From Bacillota bacterium (lineage in GTDB: Bacteria > Bacillota > DTU025), in assembly GCA_003456765.1 (NCBI GenBank), contig DMOT01000113.1:1-5480 (forward strand): a DNA stretch of 5,480 nt. The letters run 5' to 3'. The notes beneath the pieces are model-generated. The model saw only the letters and a list, made by a program, of their open reading frames with translations. It had not been told where the DNA came from and searched no databases. Positions 1-5,480 of this stretch are shown in pieces. The translations under genes and the position numbers were made by a program. Within the stretch, counting starts at the first letter, position 1; every line of letters begins with the position of its first letter.

Positions 1-944
1 ACTGGCTCGGAGAGCTTGTCACCAATGGCCTCATTGAGCCAATCGACCTTCAGGCGAAGCAAAAGGACTTCATCAAGGTCTCAATTGACGCCTTCACATG
101 GGGCAACACATTGTACGGCGTTCCTTACGCTGTAGAGGCGGTAGGGCTCTTCTACCATAAGAAGCTTGTTCCCACGCCGCCAAAGACTTGGGATGACCTG
201 GTGGCGATATGCAAGAGGCTCACTGACAAAGACAGAAAGCAGTATGGGTTTTTGCTCCCCATACCCGACCCGTATCACACATTCCCGATCATGAGCGCGG
301 CCGGCGGGTACGTATTCGGGGACAACAAGGACGGTACCCTCAACCCGCTCGACGTAGGGCTCAATAATGCGGGTGCAGTCAGGGGCTTGAGCCTCCTTGA
401 CAAGCTCGTCGAGGATGGACTGATGCCGGGAAGTATGGACTACAATACAATGATGGGCCTCTTCAAGGACGGCAAGGCCGGCATGATGATTACAGGGCCA
501 TGGGCCTTGGGCGACCTGAGAGACGCAAAGGTTCCATACGGATTTGCGACCATACCCAAGATAGACGGAAAGGATCCACGCCCGTTCGTGGGGGTTCAGG
601 GCTTCATGATCAGCTCGTTCAGCAAGAACAAGATGCTGTCTAAGGCCTTCCTCAACGAGTATGTGGCAACGACAGATACTATGTTGGCGCTCTTCAACAA
701 GGATCCGCGTCCGCCGGCATATGGCCCAGCAGCGAAAGCTGTATCGTCCGACCCAGACGTAGCAGCTACAGGGGCAAGCGCCGCGGCCGGAGTGCCAATG
801 CCCGCAATACCCGAGATGTCTGCAGTATGGACAGCCTGGAGCGATGCAATAGACCTGACGCTCACCCAGAAGCTCGATCCGAAGACAGCTCTTGATGATG
901 CAACGGCACAGATCATCGCCACCATAAAGGCTAGCAAGAAGTAG
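1..944 (+). CDS. malE: Maltose/maltodextrin ABC transporter substrate-binding protein MalE, 5' partial
   Basis: Extracellular solute-binding protein that delivers maltose or maltodextrin to MalFG. The first complete codon is at 3 and 313 residues follow to TAG at 942-944. The start, signal peptide and roughly the first 65 mature residues (E. coli numbering) lie upstream of the window. It is recognised by collinear similarity to E. coli MalE: FTW then YGVPYAVEA (111-137), PPKTWDDL (178-201), DPYHTF (267-284), DVGLNNAGA (near 351-377), TGPWAL (492-509), PFVGVQGF (582-605), and IPEMSAVWTAW (about 808-840). Aromatic sugar-stacking positions match E. coli Tyr155 (codon 273), Trp230 (codon 501) and Trp340 (codon 828). 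Around Tyr155 the E. coli EPYFTW is DPYHTF, so the subsite detail may differ. In a Gram-positive host it would be a lipoprotein, but the N-terminus is not visible. The family and maltodextrin assignment are strong; the exact chain-length preference is unknown. Confidence 0.93.
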   Translation, partial: WLGELVTNGLIEPIDLQAKQKDFIKVSIDAFTWGNTLYGVPYAVEAVGLFYHKKLVPTPPKTWDDLVAICKRLTDKDRKQYGFLLPIPDPYHTFPIMSAAGGYVFGDNKDGTLNPLDVGLNNAGAVRGLSLLDKLVEDGLMPGSMDYNTMMGLFKDGKAGMMITGPWALGDLRDAKVPYGFATIPKIDGKDPRPFVGVQGFMISSFSKNKMLSKAFLNEYVATTDTMLALFNKDPRPPAYGPAAKAVSSDPDVAATGASAAAGVPMPAIPEMSAVWTAWSDAIDLTLTQKLDPKTALDDATAQIIATIKASKK

Positions 945-947
945 GCT

Positions 948-961
948 TGCGCATTGCGCAT
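948..961 (+). repeat. Tandem heptamer TGCGCAT x2 (overlapping palindromes)
   Basis: Two exact, adjacent copies of TGCGCAT begin 4 bases after the malE stop codon. Each contains the self-complementary hexamer TGCGCA, so 948-960 is also a perfect inverted repeat around a single central T. The loop would be too small for an ordinary hairpin between the two copies. It could be a protein-binding site or chance. It does not look like a LacI/MalR operator or a CRE site, which have a central CG. Confidence 0.4.
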
Positions 962-1037
962 TTCGTCTACTCCTAATTCCGCTGGGGCGCCGCCTGTGCC
1001 GCATGATCGGTATGAGCGCGCGCCCTTGCGCTAGCTC

Positions 1038-1048
1038 AGGGAGGGGTG
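1038..1048 (+). promoter_or_regulatory. Ribosome-binding site of malF
   Basis: AGGGAGGGGTG is a purine-rich Shine-Dalgarno sequence ending 7 bases before TTG at 1056. This spacing fixes the non-ATG start of malF. Confidence 0.8.
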
Positions 1049-1055
1049 AAACAAG

Positions 1056-2630
1056 TTGAAAGGCACAACAAGACGCAGAGTGGCCGACACTCCGCTTCCA
1101 GGACTGATTGCAAAGGTCGCACTCCTCGGATTGCTCAATGCAGTGGCCATTTGGGCTATTTTCGTGCTGGTGGGAGAGGGCGTCTACTGGTTGGCAATAA
1201 TGCTGGCAGCAGGATGCGCCCTCATAGACTGGGTGTTCCTCACTCCCCGCCTCTTCGCCTGGCGATACCTGATTCCGGGCCTAATCTTCATGGCAGCGAT
1301 GGTGGTATACCCCATATGCTACACCGTGGCTGTGGCCTTCACAAACTACGGCACAGGCCACGTTCTCACAAAGGAACAGGTGATAGAGAACTACGTCGCC
1401 CGGTTTACACTGCAGGAAGAGATGCCGGAGTATCAAACCACGATCTATCGAAGCGAGGACGGCAAGTTCGCAGTATTCCTCGTGGGCCCGGGGGGCGAGA
1501 ACCTGATTGGCATGGACGGAGAAGTAACTGCGCTTGACGATACGGCTCTCTCCATAGAAGGAGATCGCGATGGAGTTCCCGAAAGGATAGGCCCCTACCA
1601 GCAGCTTGGCATCTTGGAGCTCTTTCAGCACATGAGCAGCCTGGAGGCACTCGAGTTTCACTTCGAAGATTCGGTAATCAGAATGAGGAGCGTGGACCGG
1701 TTTGCCACATATGCGCCCCAGTACCATTACGACGAAGAACTGGATGCGCTAGTTGACTGTAGCACCGGGAAGGCGTTCATTGCGAAGCAGGGGGCTTTTC
1801 TGGCAGAAGATGGCGAGGCATTGGACGTCGGCTATCGCGCGCCAGTCGGGTGGAGCAACTTCTCGAGACTTCTCCGGAGCCTACAGGTGTCAGGCCCATT
1901 TCTCAGGGTGTTCGTATGGACATTCGAATGGGCGGCGCTATCTGTATTGACTACGTTTGGGCTCGGCCTTCTCCTGGCAGTTATTCTCAACGACAACAAG
2001 ATGAAGTTCAAGGGGTTCTACAGAGTTCTGCTGCTAATACCCTACGCGATGCCTGTTTTCATTTCAGCGCTCATATGGAGAGGCCTGCTCAATACGGAAG
2101 TGGGATTGGTCAATGACGTGCTCCAATCCCTTTTCGGCGTCTGGGTGCCATGGCTGCAGGATCCCTTCTGGGCGAAGGTCGCGCTAGTCATAGTCAACCT
2201 CTGGCTGGGATTCCCCTACATGATGCTTATCAACCTCGGATCACTCCAAAGCATCCCGGATGAGCTTTACGAGGCTGCCAGGGTCGATGGCGCAAGTGGT
2301 TGGCAGCAGTTCTGGCACGTCACCCTTCCCCTGCTGCTTGTGAGCGTAGCGCCGCTTTTGGTGTCATGCTTCGCTTTCAACTTCAACAACTTCGGCGTGA
2401 TATACCTGGTCACCCAGGGACGGCCGCCCATTCCCGGAGCGCGAACTCCGGCAGGTGCAACCGACATCCTGATTACCTACACTTATCGGCTTGCCTTCGA
2501 GAGCGGGTCAGGAACGGACTACGGGCTTGCATCGGCAGTAACCATATTGATATTCCTCATAGTCGGAACGTTGAGCTGGTTCAACTTCCGCTTTACAGGC
2601 ACCCTGGAGGAGGTGCGCGAGAATGTTTAG
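1056..2630 (+). CDS. malF: Maltose/maltodextrin ABC transporter permease MalF
   Basis: Membrane subunit of the maltodextrin importer, 524 residues (E. coli MalF is 514). The TTG start is set by the Shine-Dalgarno site 7 bases upstream. Predicted membrane segments are near residues 17-39, 43-62 and 72-95; then a large extracellular loop of about 190 residues (96-284), equivalent to the P2 loop that contacts MalE; then the binding-protein-dependent transport core from about 285 to 515. The EAA loop, E406-A-A with G at 412 and LP following, docks the ATPase. Residues matching E. coli maltose contacts are present: N381, L384, G385, Y388 (in NLWLGFPY) and F441, N442, N445 (in FAFNFNNF). The position equivalent to Ser433 is Cys438. 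The segment TPAGATDILITYTYRLAF is also typical of maltose-type MalF. Its last 8 bases overlap malG. The E. coli comparison is from memory of the sequence, not an alignment run. Confidence 0.95.
   Translation: MKGTTRRRVADTPLPGLIAKVALLGLLNAVAIWAIFVLVGEGVYWLAIMLAAGCALIDWVFLTPRLFAWRYLIPGLIFMAAMVVYPICYTVAVAFTNYGTGHVLTKEQVIENYVARFTLQEEMPEYQTTIYRSEDGKFAVFLVGPGGENLIGMDGEVTALDDTALSIEGDRDGVPERIGPYQQLGILELFQHMSSLEALEFHFEDSVIRMRSVDRFATYAPQYHYDEELDALVDCSTGKAFIAKQGAFLAEDGEALDVGYRAPVGWSNFSRLLRSLQVSGPFLRVFVWTFEWAALSVLTTFGLGLLLAVILNDNKMKFKGFYRVLLLIPYAMPVFISALIWRGLLNTEVGLVNDVLQSLFGVWVPWLQDPFWAKVALVIVNLWLGFPYMMLINLGSLQSIPDELYEAARVDGASGWQQFWHVTLPLLLVSVAPLLVSCFAFNFNNFGVIYLVTQGRPPIPGARTPAGATDILITYTYRLAFESGSGTDYGLASAVTILIFLIVGTLSWFNFRFTGTLEEVRENV
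2606..2615 (+). promoter_or_regulatory. Ribosome-binding site of malG inside malF
   Basis: GGAGGAGGTG, a near-ideal Shine-Dalgarno sequence within the last codons of malF, ends 7 bases before ATG at 2623. With the 8-base gene overlap it indicates translational coupling and roughly equal MalF and MalG production. Confidence 0.85.
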
Positions 2631-3480
2631 GGGGTTTTTGGAGCCGGCCTACTTGTGGCGCCACATAGTCATATGGCTATGCATAGTATTCGCCATCCTG
2701 CCAGTGCTCTGGATAATATCCGCTTCGTTCGACCCTTCGAACACGATAATCGGACAGAAGCTGATACCCAGCAATCCATCGCTTGAGAACTACAGGCGCC
2801 TGTTCAATGACCCGACCCACCCGTTCAAGCGGTGGATGCTCAATACGTTGAAGGTCTCGCTGGTCACGTCAGCCCTTGTGGTGGCCATCACGTCGCTCGC
2901 GGCCTACTCCTTCTCCCGCTTTAGGTTCCGCGGGCGGAAGACCGGACTCTTCTCGATATTGCTGATCCAGATGTTCCCGCAAATGCTTGCGATGGTAGCC
3001 ATCTACTTGCTCCTGCTCTGGATCGGCGAGCGCTTCGCGAGATTCGGCCTCAATACCCATGGCGGGCTTATCCTGGTCTACTTGGGCGGGGCCATGGGCG
3101 TGAATGTGTGGCTGATGAAAGGATACTTCGATACCATACCCACGTCGCTGGAGGAAGCGGCCACTATCGACGGGGCAACACGGTTCCAGTGTTTCTACAA
3201 AGTGATACTGCCGCTGTCACGTCCAATTCTTGTGGTTATCTTCTTCCTTCAGTTCATAGGTACCTATTCGGAATATGTTCTGGCAAAAGTGCTGCTGTCG
3301 TCGAACAACGTCCTCACGCTAGCAGTAGGGCTGCAAACATTCATCGGCGATCAGTATGCAAAGAGGTGGGGAGTATTCTCCGCGGCCGCTATAATAGGGT
3401 CTGCCCCGATTCTCATCCTGTTCGCTCTGCTTCAAAACCAGCTTGTGTCGGGGCTGACGCGCGGCGCAGTTAAGGAGTAA
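2623..3480 (+). CDS. malG: Maltose/maltodextrin ABC transporter permease MalG
   Basis: Second membrane subunit of the importer, 285 residues (E. coli MalG is 296), pairing with MalF. Six membrane segments are predicted near residues 14-35, 74-97, 108-132, 146-165, 200-221 and 254-275. The EAA loop is at E177-E-A-A with D183-G184 and a following LPLSRP, which couples to the ATPase. MalG-specific blocks match E. coli MalG: QMFPQMLAMVAIY (116-128), GLNTHGG (142-148), YLGG (153-156), KGYFDTI (166-172), and LTLAVG followed by the C-terminal QLVSGLTRGAVKE. In the E. coli structure that tail inserts into the MalK dimer. The ATG start is fixed by a strong Shine-Dalgarno site; the frame ends in TAA at 3478-3480. 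Nothing is broken or missing. Confidence 0.96.
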   Translation: MFRGFLEPAYLWRHIVIWLCIVFAILPVLWIISASFDPSNTIIGQKLIPSNPSLENYRRLFNDPTHPFKRWMLNTLKVSLVTSALVVAITSLAAYSFSRFRFRGRKTGLFSILLIQMFPQMLAMVAIYLLLLWIGERFARFGLNTHGGLILVYLGGAMGVNVWLMKGYFDTIPTSLEEAATIDGATRFQCFYKVILPLSRPILVVIFFLQFIGTYSEYVLAKVLLSSNNVLTLAVGLQTFIGDQYAKRWGVFSAAAIIGSAPILILFALLQNQLVSGLTRGAVKE

Positions 3481-3501
3481 AGATTGCAAAGATAGAGAAA
3501 C

Positions 3502-3506
3502 GAGGG
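3502..3506 (+). promoter_or_regulatory. Weak ribosome-binding site of the GH13 gene
   Basis: GAGGG lies 10 bases before TTG at 3517. It is weaker and further away than the sites of malF and malG. The reading frame is closed by TAG at 3493-3495 and has no other start codon before 3517. The next in-frame ATG (3556) would remove the first 13 residues of the conserved N-terminal domain, so TTG is preferred. Confidence 0.55.
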
Positions 3507-3516
3507 ATGTTACAGG

Positions 3517-5364
3517 TTGCTTGAGCACGCAATATGGCATACGCCCTATGACTCGATGGCGTATCCACTTAGTGACGATAGGCTTGAAGTAGTGCTCCGT
3601 GCTGCCAGAGGCGATCTGCGGCGAGTCGAGGCAGTATACACCGACAGGTACACGCCGCATGCGCGCCCGGAAAGGGTTCGCCTCTGGCCCGCAGGATCTG
3701 ATGGGCTCTACGATTACTGGAGGGGAAGCATGAAGCTGCAATATGGCCGTTTCATGTACTACTTTCAGCTTGAAGACGGGGAAATGCGCGTCTTCTACGG
3801 TGAAGGCGGGTTCTCGGAGAGGCCGCCACAGGACGAGCCCTGGACATGGTGTTTTCAGTATCCGTGCATCTGGTATCATGGCGGCATGGATGATCCGCCC
3901 GGTTGGGCTCGGGACGCCATAGTCTACCAGATCTTCGTAGACAGATTTGCCAACGGCGCCCCTTCGAACGACCCTTCGCGCACATCGCGGTGGGGCGCGC
4001 TGCCCACGCCGCGTTCTTTTTCAGGGGGAGACCTGGCCGGAATCATCCAGAGGCTTGACTACATATCCTCCCTGGGAGTATCGTGCCTCTACCTCACCCC
4101 GATCTTCCTCTCGTCTTCGAATCATAAGTACGATACGATCGACTACTTCTGCATCGATCCCCATTTTGGAGACGAGGAAACCGCCAGGAGGCTTGTTAAC
4201 GAGTGCCACTCCCGAGGCATTCGCGTAGTGCTTGACGCCGTATTCAACCACTCCGGCTACGAGTTCTTCGCATTTCAAGACGTAGTAGAAAAGGGCGAAG
4301 ATTCGCCCTACTGGAAGTGGTTCACTGTCCACGGGTTTCCCGTTCGTACTCGCCCAAAGCCGAACTACGAAACATTCGGCCCGGGGATATGGCAGATGCC
4401 GAAATTCCGCACAGACAACCCTGAAGTGCGCGACTACCTTATCTCAGCAGCGGAACACTGGACGCGCACACTCGACATAGACGGTTGGCGACTTGACGTG
4501 GCTGACGATGTAGACCATGGGTTCTGGCGCGAGTTCAGAACGCGGATGCGCCGAATCAAGCCCGATATCCTCATCGTAGGCGAAATCCTGCATGATGCCT
4601 CGCCCTTCCTGCGCGGGGATCAGATGGACTCGGTCATGAACTACCCATGGAGAGAGCTGTGCCTCAATTACTTCGCGCGCCGGAGAATCGGGACCGCCGC
4701 TTTTGCAAACGGCTTGACTGCCACAGCCATGCGAAATCGGAGACAGGTGCAGTATGCTATGTGGAACCTTCTGGGATCCCACGACCGGCAGCGCTTCCTT
4801 ACGGCCTGCCAGGGGGATGCAGCAAGGCTAATGCTGGCTTCCACATTCCAGTTCACATACACCGGCACTCCTTACATCTATTATGGCGATGAGATCGGGC
4901 TGGAAGGCGAAGACGATCCCGACTGCAGAAGGTGCATGCCCTGGGATGAGGAGAAGTGGGATTTCAAGCTCCTCCAGCACCATCGCAGCCTGGCGCACCT
5001 ACGCGCAGAACACACCGTTCTCAGGCGCGGTGAGTTTGCATCGCTCATTGCAGACGGACCCGAGAGCCCCTTTGTTTACGCGCGATGGGATGATGACGCT
5101 TGCATTGTTGTAACGCTCAACAACACCGAAGAGCCGCGTGAAGTGGATGTGGGATTCGTGGCAGAGCGCATGAGGAACACACACGGGCTCGAGCGCTGGG
5201 CCGGAATGCCGATGGAGACTGTGTTTTGGCTGGAGCACGATGGCGACGGGCAGCGTAAATTGGATGGATTGCCAGCTCCGGCTTCGGCAACAGGCGACGG
5301 GCGCGGCCAGCGCGCCATCAGGTTGCCGGCTATGGGCGCGGCGGTCTTTCGGGTTGAGGCCTAG
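3517..5364 (+). CDS. GH13 (subfamily 20-type) neopullulanase / cyclomaltodextrinase / maltogenic amylase
   Basis: Cytoplasmic alpha-glycosidase, 615 residues without a signal peptide, expected to hydrolyse (and possibly transglycosylate) cyclodextrins and maltodextrins imported by MalEFG. Residues 1 to about 122 form the N-terminal domain (CBM34-like) that in this family helps dimerisation. The catalytic barrel begins at WARDAIVYQIFVDRF (130-144). GH13 regions: GVSCLYLTP (VI), DAVFNH at 240-245 (I), GWRLDVAD with nucleophile D327 (II), VGEILHD with acid/base E356 (III), GSHD with D423 (IV). These catalytic positions are one less than D328/E357/D424 of Geobacillus stearothermophilus neopullulanase, and VMNYP (373-377) is offset likewise. 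A beta-rich C domain starts near 510. Oddities: region V reads MPKFR (294-298) where MPKLN is usual, region III has Leu358 for the usual Trp, and the protein is about 27 residues longer than the 588-residue relative, mostly at the C-terminus. Cyclodextrin, pullulan and starch preference cannot be separated by sequence alone. Confidence 0.93.
   Translation: MLEHAIWHTPYDSMAYPLSDDRLEVVLRAARGDLRRVEAVYTDRYTPHARPERVRLWPAGSDGLYDYWRGSMKLQYGRFMYYFQLEDGEMRVFYGEGGFSERPPQDEPWTWCFQYPCIWYHGGMDDPPGWARDAIVYQIFVDRFANGAPSNDPSRTSRWGALPTPRSFSGGDLAGIIQRLDYISSLGVSCLYLTPIFLSSSNHKYDTIDYFCIDPHFGDEETARRLVNECHSRGIRVVLDAVFNHSGYEFFAFQDVVEKGEDSPYWKWFTVHGFPVRTRPKPNYETFGPGIWQMPKFRTDNPEVRDYLISAAEHWTRTLDIDGWRLDVADDVDHGFWREFRTRMRRIKPDILIVGEILHDASPFLRGDQMDSVMNYPWRELCLNYFARRRIGTAAFANGLTATAMRNRRQVQYAMWNLLGSHDRQRFLTACQGDAARLMLASTFQFTYTGTPYIYYGDEIGLEGEDDPDCRRCMPWDEEKWDFKLLQHHRSLAHLRAEHTVLRRGEFASLIADGPESPFVYARWDDDACIVVTLNNTEEPREVDVGFVAERMRNTHGLERWAGMPMETVFWLEHDGDGQRKLDGLPAPASATGDGRGQRAIRLPAMGAAVFRVEA
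5242..5331 (+). repeat. Imperfect ~51-54 bp tandem duplication in the GH13 gene 3' end
   Basis: The 10-mer GGCGACGGGC occurs at 5242-5251 and 5293-5302, 51 bases apart and in frame. CAGCG follows in both copies, and TTGCC(A/G)GCT follows at 5269 and 5323, 54 bases apart. In protein, GDG-QR-LPA (from residue 576) is echoed by GDGRGQR-LPA (from residue 593). This would account for much of the extra C-terminal length. The copies have diverged, and low-complexity GC-rich coding sequence is an alternative explanation. Confidence 0.45.
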
Positions 5365-5480
5365 CCAGGAGGAAACCATCGACACGCATAGGCATGTGCG
5401 GTGGTTGTTGACCCATACGCGCTGTCCCAGAATGCGGTTGGGGGATAAAGCGGCAGCCCGGCGGCTTAGGAGTACACCAG
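5365..5480 (+). other. 3' tail without an assignable gene
   Basis: 116 bases after the GH13 stop. There is a strong Shine-Dalgarno sequence at 5367-5372 but no usable start codon at the normal distance. Frame 2 stays open to the window end, from ATC at 5378, with GTG at 5396 and TTG at 5405 and 5408 as late starts; its translation resembles nothing I know. A second Shine-Dalgarno-like AGGAG (5468-5472) is 8 bases from the window edge, so the next gene may start just beyond it. AAGC (5448-5451) can pair with GCTT (5464-5467), but no T run follows, so no terminator is called. Confidence 0.4.
5367..5372 (+). promoter_or_regulatory. Orphan Shine-Dalgarno sequence after the GH13 gene
   Basis: AGGAGG, followed by AAA, begins 3 bases after the GH13 stop codon. 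It looks like the ribosome-binding site of a coupled next gene, but no ATG, GTG or TTG lies 5-12 bases downstream; the nearest, ATG at 5394, closes after five codons. It may be coincidental or belong to a start codon altered by an error or mutation. Confidence 0.4.

Larger units (their letters stand above)
945..1055 (+). other. malE-malF intergenic spacer
   Basis: A 111-base spacer, the longest gap between genes here. It holds two tandem palindromic heptamers near its start and the malF ribosome-binding site at its end. Short GC-rich pairings are possible (985-990 with 1020-1025, and 997-1001 with 1008-1012), but no T run follows them, so no intrinsic terminator is supported. I see no convincing -35/-10 pair. 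The spacer could allow malE to be expressed more strongly than malFG through mRNA processing or stability, as known in other malEFG operons; that is inference. Confidence 0.5.

Noticed and set aside
81..1004. Long open frame on the minus strand opposite malE
   Set aside because: Its translation is Cys-, Arg- and His-rich with no recognisable domain and lies wholly opposite a clearly homologous MalE frame; it is a codon-bias shadow.
983..1027. GC-rich pairings as an intrinsic terminator between malE and malF
   Set aside because: Stems are only 5-6 pairs, the enclosed loop is long, and no T run follows.
3507..3524. Tiny ATG-TGA frame of five codons overlapping the GH13 start
   Set aside because: The only nearby purine-rich sequence directly abuts the ATG, too close for initiation, and five codons give no evidence of a leader peptide.
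3319..3879. Minus-strand open frame spanning the malG-GH13 junction
   Set aside because: It overlaps two confidently assigned genes, has no ribosome-binding site that I can see, and resembles no family.
5408..5436. TTGACC as a possible -35 promoter box
   Set aside because: At 17 bases downstream the sequence is AATGCG, a poor -10 match, and the nearby GATAAA is about 30 bases away.
5448..5467. Hairpin AAGC/GCTT as an operon terminator
   Set aside because: The stem is short with a G-G mismatch and is followed by AGGAGTA rather than a T tract.

Overview
The window holds the 3' part of a maltose/maltodextrin ABC-importer operon followed by a cytoplasmic GH13 maltodextrin/cyclodextrin hydrolase. 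All genes are on the + strand. In order: a 5'-truncated malE (solute-binding protein, stop at 942-944), a 111-base spacer, malF (TTG start at 1056), malG (overlapping malF by 8 bases), a 36-base gap, and a GH13 subfamily 20-type neopullulanase/cyclomaltodextrinase (TTG start at 3517). The last 116 bases have no assignable gene. I find no RNA gene, mobile element, CRISPR array, attachment site, frameshift or pseudogene.

How the genes work together (inferred from families): MalE captures linear or cyclic maltodextrins outside the membrane. MalF and MalG form the transmembrane channel, each with a cytoplasmic EAA loop for an ATPase. The GH13 enzyme, which has no signal peptide, cleaves the imported dextrins inside the cell. 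No MalK/MsmX-type ATPase is encoded here, so it must lie outside the window or be shared with other sugar importers. MalF and MalG match the E. coli proteins closely from my memory of those sequences, including most maltose-contact residues in MalF, so the substrate class is better supported than for a generic sugar permease.

Organism: the DNA is moderately GC-rich, uses ATA (Ile) and AGG/AGA (Arg) codons freely, has purine-rich Shine-Dalgarno sites such as GGAGGAGGTG, and starts two of three visible genes with TTG. This suggests a Bacillota-like bacterium, perhaps an anaerobic or thermophilic lineage, but it is only an inference and Thermotogota or similar groups are not excluded.

Novelty: I see no new biological system. 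The operon is ordinary. The points worth a second look are substitutions in subfamily-diagnostic motifs of the GH13 enzyme, a probable short duplication in its C-terminal domain, one substitution at a MalF sugar-contact position, and a strong but orphan ribosome-binding site after the last gene.
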